From assembly GCF_001411555.2 (NCBI RefSeq), contig NC_049910.1, forward strand, positions 28,367,150-28,431,149: a DNA stretch of 64,000 nt. The letters are read 5' to 3'. Shown one piece after another: positions 57,373-64,000 of the stretch (position 1 is the stretch's first letter; each line of letters opens with the position of its first letter). Position numbers and translations under genes: made by a program. The notes beneath the pieces are model-generated. The model ran no database searches. It had not been told where the DNA came from and saw only the letters and a list, made by a program, of their open reading frames with translations. The DNA is from Juglans regia. Taxonomy: Eukaryota; Streptophyta; Magnoliopsida; Fagales; Juglandaceae.

Positions 57373-57893
57373 GTAGCGACGATTTTAGTCCGTTGCAAGA
57401 TGTTTTTTCGTTTTGCGGCGAAACAAAAAGCCGTAATAGAATTAAAAATCGCTGTAAATAAGGCCAACTCCATTTAAATAGCAAGTCGCGGTTAAAATGC
57501 CACAGCGAATTTTGATTCGCTGCAAAAAGTGACTTATTGCGGTGATTTTATATGCAACAGAATAAAAATCGCTGCAATAAGTACTTTTTCTTGTAGTGGG
57601 TTCTACATCATCAGGATAACAAGAATTACACTTTCAAGTGCTATGGAATTGCCAACACCTTGGAGGCTGAATTTACTCATCTTTTAAATAAAATTCGTGG
57701 GGATCTGGCTTCAAATAGTGATCCGGACATTCGGATAAATATGAATTTGATTGAACAAAGTAACAGTACTGGACGGGTTGAGCTCTGCAAAGGTACTCAT
57801 GGCGAGATAGTAGTTGGTGATCAGGGGACAAAAATTCTGAATGTCTTGGAAAATTTTGAGCAAAGCAGATGTGAAAGATTTTGGCTTCAATAA

Positions 57894-59334
57894 ATGTTTC
57901 ATGGAATGCTACCAAACGCTTTAATTTAAAGGAGCCTACGTACCAGGAAATGGACATCTCAATCGTTAATTATGTTGGAAAGATCCTGATCTAGTGTATG
58001 ATGTTTTTTTCGTTTGCATGCAGTTGTTATTGTAACCATTCCGCCACTTATGTCAGGAAGATTGTTATGCAATATGCATCACATCTTGACTACGTTGGTA
58101 ATAAGCAGTGGCCAATGTTATGGAATGGATCCATGTAGTTTTTTAATGTTCTTGTACGTGTGGCAATTTCAGAAGTTTTTCATGCTTAAAAACTTTGCAT
58201 GTTATTTTGTTTGTACGATTCTTCTCTAATTCCCGTTTCGTTCTAAAACATGCTCCAATTTAATGAATGTGTTAATTAGAAAATGCACAAAAGCATGCAC
58301 ACACGTAGTACTTATTATATGCACCGGCCATCTTTGATCGTTACAATTAAGGACAAGTGGTAGTAATAAAGTATAGTATTGGAGTGATAGTTATGAGCTC
58401 CTTATAAACTATAAATTTCAACAATCTTTCCAACCTATCCAAAAATTGTAATGTACCCCATTTTCTGTTTAAAAATATAAAATTACCCATAAAAATCCTC
58501 AAAAAAGATAAAGCACGCACTAGTGCAATATTACATTTAAGAAATAATTTATTTTAAAATTATTTTCTACAAAATAAAATGCACTTTACAAAATAAAAAT
58601 ATTCTTAGAAGTAAATTTTGTAAACAATTAAAAAAATATTTTACAATTGTTTTTACTTTTCATGTTTTTATGTTTTCTTGACTTGTTTATTGAATCATCT
58701 CATGTTTTTTACTTCTGTATTTTGCTTTGTCTGTACAAGGCTAGCTAGGGTCATAAAAACGAGACCAGTGCTTCTGTTCGGGGAAGTTTTTAATAAAGGT
58801 CTTATTCTTCTTCTTTTGTATTGTTCGCATAGGTTATCATTGGTACGTACCTCATGAACCATGCAACCAGTATTGACATATATCTAGTATTCCCAATAAT
58901 CCTTGTAACTATTTCCTACAAAAATAACAATTTTTATAAAAATGCGTTTCTTCTCGTCACAAATTAATAGTTATTCTAGTCATAAATAATTCATCATAAA
59001 TACTCATTTTTCTTATAGAACGCACGCTCTAACAACCCGACAAGTCATCTACTTAAAGGACCTTCCCCATAGTGCACCACCACTCCTTGAGTTGCGTCGC
59101 CCGCAGGGAAACTGCGCGCATTGATCAGCCTTATAAGATACATTTTATAGAGGAAGCAATTGAGCTCTAAATTTATTTTGAAAAATTAAAACGTTGGCAA
59201 TTTTTAGAGACATGAATTATCAAGAAAAGTTAAGAACTATAAATGCATTTTCTAGCCATCGCCAGGTCTAGAGTGCATTAGAAGGGACAAACATTCTGAA
59301 TATGAGCATGAAATAAAAAGTAACTGTGGGAATT
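57894..59334. other. sequence downstream of the SEO remnant, no gene recognised
   Basis: The first ~60 bp continue the SEO frame after its shift (FNKCFMECYQ). A 'tttgcatgcag' acceptor-like site at about 58012-58023 leads into a short frame (ATYVRKIVMQYASHL) that I cannot assign. 58440-58700 is very AT-rich. Beyond that no feature is visible up to the duplicated block at 59335. Confidence 0.35.
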
Positions 59335-60005
59335 CATTAAAATAGATAGAGTAACGCTATATGTAGTTATAAAATGTGAAGCTTAGCTCACTCTATTGGA
59401 AAAAGAGTGGGTTTCAACATTATTTTTTTATGTCGGTATCATTTTTATTCACTTTTTTCAATAGAAGCACATGACGTTTGTACACTCTATAACTGTATCT
59501 AATATTTTTTAAATGAATATTATCGTGATCAATAATGTTTTAGATACAAAATTTTAAAAAAAGCAATTCGCTTGGATACATTATTAATACATATATATCA
59601 TGGTGAATATTAAGGGGGATTTCGCGACTACCAACAATACTAATAATATGAATAAGCGCAATATTATATATATGGAAAATGATACATCATGAATAACGTT
59701 TTTCACAATTCTTTATACAATTCTGTTTTAAATTATATTTTTATAGAAATACACTCAATTTAAAATATATTTGTAGAAAGAGTTGAACCTGTATCATTAT
59801 ACATATTATATATATATATATACTCTAGTCAGTAGTCAATATCTCATGAGAAAGGCGTGCTAGCTATTCCACAATATTATATATATACAAAGAATATCAT
59901 TATATATACTCTTCTCCCACAATATTTGTTCTCATTGTACGGATAGGACGTTACTTTAGAAAGGTATGCTAACTATATCAAAGTAATTCCAAACTAGCAA
60001 ACTAG
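59335..60005 (+). repeat. direct duplicate of 43735-44395
   Basis: Near-identical order of phrases to the copy at 43.7 kb, with small indels (an 'atat' expansion near 59808-59822, loss of a few bases near 59715). At its right end it is cut by a gypsy fragment. Confidence 0.85.
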
Positions 60006-60014
60006 CAAATATTT

Positions 60015-60218
60015 GTTGACCCTGGACACGTTCAACTCCAATCTAACCTTACTTATGAAGCTGTTCCGACGCAGATTATCATGGATTGGAAAGAGCAAAG
60101 GTTAAGGTCAAAGATAATACCTTTGATGAAAGTGTCATGGGGCGATCCGTTGGCACAAGATTTGTCTTGGGAGAGAGAGGCCGACATGAGGGAGCAATAT
60201 CCATATTTGTTTGATTGA
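60015..60218 (+). pseudogene. gypsy polyprotein C-terminus with chromodomain-like tail
   Basis: Sixty-eight codons end at TGA (60216-60218): VDPGHVQLQSNLTYEAVP, QIIMDWKEQRLRSKIIPLMK and VSWGDPLAQDLSWEREADMR, ending EQYPYLFD. The Trp/Glu pattern SWERE followed by the acidic end is the chromodomain-type C-terminus of chromovirus-like gypsy Pol. The rest of pol is missing upstream, where the duplicated block begins. It supplies the coding end that the LARD-like element of the same LTR family lacks. Confidence 0.8.
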
Positions 60219-60327
60219 TTCTTGCGGTATGTTCCTTATGTCTTCTCAGTCAAATCTTATTCCTATCTTAGTTCAATGTTTGACCTTGCCAATTTCGAGG
60301 ACGAAATTTTATTTTAAGGGGGGAGGA

Positions 60328-61414
60328 TGTAACACCCCGTATTTTAGTGTATTTTTATTGAAGGATTTATTATTATTAATTAAAAAATTTATTCTCTTGT
60401 TTTAAAATTGTTGAATTTTTTAGTTGATTTATTTTTATGATTTTTAATTTTGTGAAAATTATTTTGAAGTGCTTTTTTAATATTATTTATTGTTATGCAT
60501 TAAATTTCTCTTTATTCTAAATTAGCTTATTGTTGGGTTTAATTATTTATTTTCATTTTAATCGCTACGTTTGAATTATTTTATTGTACTTGTTGTTTTG
60601 AAATCGTTTACGTTAGATCATTTTTATGACCCAAAATGTGAGGACTGTACCTCATTTCTTTCCCTACATTTTCTCTTTCCTCTCTTTTTTCTTTCTTCTT
60701 TTCTTTTCTTTTCTTCTTTTTCTTCTTTCTTCCTCTACTTCCCACGGGACGTTCCCCTCCCTCTCTCTACCCGTGCGCTTCTCCTTCTCCACCCAGTCGC
60801 CGCTGCGCGTCGCCGTGCACCTCACCGCCCCTCCCATCAGCTTCCCCACCGGCAGGCAACCACCTTCCTCCGTTTCCAGCTCCTCCCTCGCAGCCGATAG
60901 CCCCCACCCCCAACACCAAGCCTCGGCGCTCTCTTCACTCCAGCGCCGCAGTCGCGCCACCTCCGGCCACCATTTCTTCACCACTTCATCCTCGACCTCC
61001 TAGCAAGCCAATGCATCCAACCCCAGCTCTCATCCGTCACCGGTGAAGCACAACCAACCCCATTTCAGATTTGGGTATTTTTACACTTCAACCACCCTCT
61101 ACGCCGCCACCCACGGCCAACCACCACCACCACTAGCTTGACTGACATCCCTAAGCCCTACCTTATCAATCTCAGGTTTTCGTTTGCACCCGTTCAAAAG
61201 TGAGTTTTTGAGACCCACGGCCACAATGCATTTGGTACTGTTTTGTTGCAGCGTGGCCACTTCTTGCACCTCCGTGATCATCCGAAAATTATTATATAGC
61301 ACTATAAGTATTTTCTCAAATAAATTTTGAGATTTAATTGTATTTTTGCACTAACTCTTTTTACTGTGAACTGGTTGGTTATGCCGGACTGAGTCCGAGG
61401 AGTACGGGTTTGGC
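60328..61414 (+). repeat. partial family 2 LTR, sense orientation
   Basis: It begins TGTAACACCCCGTATTTTAG directly after the polypurine tract. It then has a pyrimidine-rich tract (60650-60780) and a C-rich segment (60770-61130), the mirror of the purine-rich segments in 13900-14130 and 22300-22500. Open frames there are composition artefacts. Confidence 0.8.
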
Positions 61415-61432
61415 ATAGGCAAGCACAAGTAG

Positions 61433-61565
61433 TACTTTCATGTAATATTGTCCTCATGTATCCATTATGTAATGGCCGGTGGTAGTTATCTTTAAGTTAG
61501 CGACTAAAATAAATTATGATCATCTTATTATTTTACGTATGATACCCCATATTGAATTAGGGGTG
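61433..61565 (-). repeat. inverted copy of 49010-49165
   Basis: The reverse complement reads 'caatatggggtatcatacgta', 'gatgatcataattta' and 'ggatacatgaggacaat', matching the flank upstream of the SEO pseudogene, including the end of the TRIM-like LTR. Confidence 0.75.
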
Positions 61566-62424
61566 TACAGGAACTGCTGGACCAATCGTCGTTGATGGAG
61601 ATCAGCTGCCAGATTTAGGAACGGACTGGCAGTTAGTGGGAATTTAATGAAACCGACATCGGCCGATTCAGTTCCAGTTTGAACCAAGTTCAAACCACCA
61701 AACCAGCCGATATAATATATATATTTTAAGTAAAACGACGGCGTCGTTTCACTTAAGTGAAATGGCGTCATTTCAAACGTATCTTTTAGAAAAAAAAAAC
61801 TTTTAAATGAAACAACACCGTTTGGTTTAAATGGTGTTGTTTGGAATTAGGGTTTGAATAAACCCCTCCCCTCCCTCATCTTCTCCCGATCTCATTTCTC
61901 TCTTTCACTTTGTCACTCCTGACCCTCTATGTTTCTCATTCCTCTCTCTCTCTCTCACGCAGCACAGTTGCGACCTCTGTTTCCTCCATAAGTTCCATTT
62001 TGTACACTCTAGAGAAAGATTTTATGAAGGACAACAGGTGTTTGTGAATCTTGCCAAAAGAAAGATTTTCTTTGTAAAATTCCTCTATTTCCTCTTCGTT
62101 CCTCTTTGTAAGTTCCTCTTCGACCTCTGTCAATCAATGGCATTTGTGAATTTGTGATTATTGTGTTCGAGTGTTGAGTTGGAGTAGGTAACCCATAATG
62201 ATTTCATGGTAGACAACTAGCGCAGTCGTTGACGTTCTCTCCCTTCTCTCTCTCATTGTGCCACCAAAGACACCAACAAACTGACCAGATTTACACCGAG
62301 AGCAACATCAACGATTGTCTCTCCTTCATTGGCTGGTTTCGGTCGAGATTTATACATTTTCTCCTTATCGGTGCGGTTTTGGTCTTGGATCAAAATTGCA
62401 TCGATACCTTCGGTTTTCAACCTT
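61566..62424. other. insertion splitting the inverted TRIM-like copy
   Basis: About 860 bp separate two parts of a segment that is continuous at 48.9-49.1 kb. It starts near TAGGGGTGTACAGG, the kind of end seen in hAT elements, and ATTGAAT/ATTCAAT stand at its two sides like an imperfect duplication. The right end is not a matching inverted repeat, so the class is unproven. It contains a CT-rich tract (61900-61960) and the palindromic phrase AAACGACGGCGTCGTTT (61733-61749). Confidence 0.35.
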
Positions 62425-62601
62425 ATATTCAATGATAAGTGATAAGTGTAGGTAGTGTATGAGATTCCACATTAATTGAGAATGAGAAGTTATTACTCTT
62501 TATAATATTCTAACTTACTATGGGGTTCCATTACTTGTATAATTGACTAGTCCTTTTGGAGTATAACCAATATGGTTTGAGCTTTTTAATGAGATGTTAC
62601 A
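62425..62601 (-). repeat. TRIM-like LTR, third copy, inverted
   Basis: On the minus strand it starts TGTAACATCTCATT at 62601 and follows the copies at 46098 and 48880 ('ctccaaaaggactag', 'ttctcattctcaatta', 'cttatcacttatcattgaatat'). Confidence 0.7.
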
Positions 62602-63461
62602 AATAAAGCTATTCATCTAGGTTCTGGGTCGAAAATTTGAGTTTGAATCTGGAGTTTTTGATTTCGAGTTCCAAGTTAAATCCAGTTTTTTTTTTTTTTT
62701 TTAACACTAGAATTCACAAAACAATTATTACATATCTAGTGTAGTATTTCTTTTTCCTAATACTACGCGAAAGAGCTAGATTAACCAAATTTCCTGCTCT
62801 TCTTTCGCTGGAACTATCATTACCATAGTCATTCTCGTTTTCGGAAGAGGAAGAAGGCGACGACGAAGACGATATTAAGAAGGAAAAAATAATGAAACAG
62901 CTTAACAATGGCAAAAAAGTTTAGATAAAGACAAAATATGAGGGACCCAAAAAAGTAGGTACTAGAATAAAAAAGTATAGTTGTAGTTTTATTTCATTTA
63001 TGGGAGGTGGGGTTTCGTTGCTTTCTCGCTCTCTTCTTCAATTTTGCGGTCGTCAAGAAAAAGAAAACGAAGCAAAAGGTGACTACGAGCGACGACGAAG
63101 ACGATGTAGAAGGAAAAAATGATCCAAAGGTATAGTTGTTGCACCGAATACCGAGGATTCTTCTTCAATATATCATATTTCAAGATATGACTTGATTACA
63201 AATCCCATTCATCATAACTAATAAATTAAACATTTCACTTTGTAAGACTGCAATATTTAAAATTAAATTTTCTTTATTTTTGAAATATTAATTTGAATAA
63301 AAATTATAACAATTAATTTCTAAAAGCAAATAATTGGAAATAGGGAACAACAAAAAAGACAGTTGCTTGCGTGAAGGAGAGGCTTCCCGGCCCCCACCCT
63401 CTCAACTAACCCACCACCACCTGTTAGTTAGCACGCCTACCCTATTTAGTTTATATTTACA
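62602..63461. other. no gene recognised; short duplicated acidic-codon segment
   Basis: The phrase CGACGACGAAGACGAT followed by 'gaaggaaaaaat' occurs at about 62858-62888 and 63090-63120, a local partial duplication. The frames around it are short and unassigned. A T-run lies at 62685-62703. Confidence 0.4.
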
Positions 63462-63641
63462 GCAGAGATGAAATAAATGAGTTGAATTAGGATTAAAATT
63501 AAAATTTAAATAAAATATATTAGAATATAGTTTTTTTTAATATTATGTTTATTTTAAATTTTGAAAAAATTAAATTATTTCTTTTATTTTATATAAAAAT
63601 TTATAAAAATTATAATAATTAGATAAAATGAAATGAGATAA
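63462..63641. repeat. MITE-like AT-rich repeat, copy 2
   Basis: Ordered phrases 'atattagaatatag', 'attttgaaaaaattaaatta', 'tataataattagataaaatga' parallel 11800-11940. It ends in GAAATGAGATAAG. Confidence 0.5.
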
Positions 63642-64000
63642 GTAGAAAAAATTGTGAAAACTATCTTTGAATGACCAGATTCGGCCGGACAAGCTAAGGC
63701 CACGTTGAATACTTTGTGGCCGAATTTGACCGCAATTTATTTTAGCAGAAAATAATAAAACAGAATGTTATCAAGCTCTTTGTTCATGATAAAATAATGT
63801 TAAATATCTTTTAAAATCCCCCTTGCACGTTCACATGATTTTGAATACAAAGCACATGAATATGGCATCTATTTTGTTATGATGCGCTGATATGATAAAA
63901 TATATTTATAATGCTCATTTATGCTATATCAAAAGATTTTTAAATATGAATGTTTTTAACTATCGCTCTGATATTTTGATGACGTGTATTGATTCTGCAT
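63642..64000. other. right edge, includes an inverted copy of 44775-44890
   Basis: 63755-63870 on the minus strand reads 'cgtgcaagggggattttaaaagatatttaacattattttatc', matching about 44815-44880 on the + strand. Otherwise there is nothing recognisable up to the window edge. Confidence 0.55.

Larger units (their letters stand above)
50816..57601 (-). mobile_element. CACTA transposon 1 (Pack-CACTA type) inside the SEO gene, TSD GGT
   Basis: CACTACAAGAAAA at 50819 and its reverse complement ending at 57598 form 13-bp perfect inverted ends, with GGT on both sides (50816-50818 and 57599-57601). Both ends carry subterminal motifs of the type TCGCCGCAAATA / GCGGCGA and 'atcgctgcaa'. There is no TNP2 or Transposase_24 gene. 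Instead the minus strand shows a leader-like CT-rich region near 57.0-57.4 kb and a series of short exon-like pieces, several resembling unrelated host genes. It is non-autonomous. Confidence 0.9.
49937..57893 (+). pseudogene. SEO: sieve-element-occlusion (SEO) gene fragment split by CACTA 1
   Basis: SEO proteins form the forisome or P-protein filaments that plug phloem sieve tubes. Exon A (about 49937-50348) has DISVEEISILKPIFDGIRD, YKIVWIPIVEHWNDDMQAKF, MPWYILQGFPPTVAGI and KPIVVVINPQGEVVHPNAL, the thioredoxin-like central SEO domain. It ends at a consensus donor (GCAG/GTAAAG). Exon B (57615-57893) follows an acceptor (CATCAG) and has ANTLEAEFTHLLNKI, STGRVELCKGTHGEIV and ILNVLENFEQ, from the later SEO domain. 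A frame shift after FEQ moves SKADVKDFGFNKCFMECYQ into another frame. Exon A ends in phase 1 and exon B starts in phase 0, and the expected middle exon, N-terminus and Cys-rich C-terminus are absent. It is broken beyond the CACTA insertion. Confidence 0.85.
60006..61414 (+). mobile_element. truncated gypsy 3' end: pol tail, polypurine tract, LTR
   Basis: In sense orientation: the end of a polyprotein (60015-60218), a non-coding link, a polypurine tract AAGGGGGGAGGA (60316-60327), then an LTR from TGTAACACCCCGTATT (60328). The LTR is the sense version of family 2 (compare 14459 down to 13380 on the minus strand) and stops after 'ggactgagtccgagga' near 61414. Both element ends are lost. Confidence 0.8.

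Noticed and set aside
57031..57484. Minus-strand frames of 62-113 codons near the right end of CACTA 1 as a protein gene.
   Set aside because: They are driven by the (GA/CT)n tract and leader-like sequence. The overlapping frames have no domain.
1..64000. tRNA, rRNA, CRISPR, operon or riboswitch features.
   Set aside because: No cloverleaf or rRNA-like conserved sequence and no regularly spaced repeat-spacer array was seen. The genome is plant nuclear, so bacterial features are not expected.

Overview
This is a nuclear plant window, almost certainly from a woody eudicot. A broken sieve-element-occlusion (SEO) gene, CACTA transposons and long Ty3/gypsy LTRs with initiator tRNA-Met primer sites make it a eudicot nuclear locus. 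An AT-rich MITE-like repeat (about 11800-11940 and 63462-63641) resembles one I remember from the walnut/hickory (Fagales) group. That last placement is recollection, not proof. I see no intact cellular protein-coding gene; nearly everything is transposable-element (TE) sequence, much of it nested.

Layout. 1-4960: the 3' part of a decayed SIRE-like Ty1/copia element on the minus strand, with reverse transcriptase/RNase H and an extra 'plant transposon protein' ORF. 4960-5990: a small Ty3/gypsy remnant. 6782-14459: gypsy-type LTR fragments in both orientations, a CACTA right-end fragment and unassigned repeat. 12521-22845: a LARD-like element (large LTRs, non-coding interior, minus strand), with a complete solo LTR (16800-19415, TSD ACACT) inside it. 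22846-23810: the end of another gypsy element. 23812-32821: a tandem LTR-gag-LTR-gag-LTR array of gag-only elements (TR-GAG type) whose two Gag proteins are identical. 34115-43222: a 9.1 kb CACTA transposon (TSD CTT) with a decayed En/Spm-type second gene, a 348-codon ORF related to the copia-borne ORF at 498-1603, and a nested mosaic LTR element (TSD ATTCG). 43223-46097: host or ancient repeat DNA that shares inverted and direct duplicated blocks with 49.4 kb and 59.3 kb. 46098-49034: a short TRIM-like element with a perfect solo LTR (TSD TGGGG) inserted in it. 49937-57893: the SEO pseudogene, split by a 6.8 kb CACTA element (TSD GGT). 57894-64000: duplicated flanks, a truncated gypsy 3' end and MITE-like DNA.

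Most notable: the CACTA element inside the SEO gene appears to be a gene-capturing (Pack-CACTA) element. Its minus strand carries a CT-rich leader-like segment followed by several short exon-like pieces with consensus splice sites. Three of these read as fragments of a DNA2-type helicase/nuclease, a SNF4/KIN-beta-gamma subunit and a RAB5-type GTPase.

All identifications come from reading translated sequence by eye; no database search was run. Boundaries given to the base rest on visible TG..CA ends, TIRs or target-site duplications. Others are approximate.
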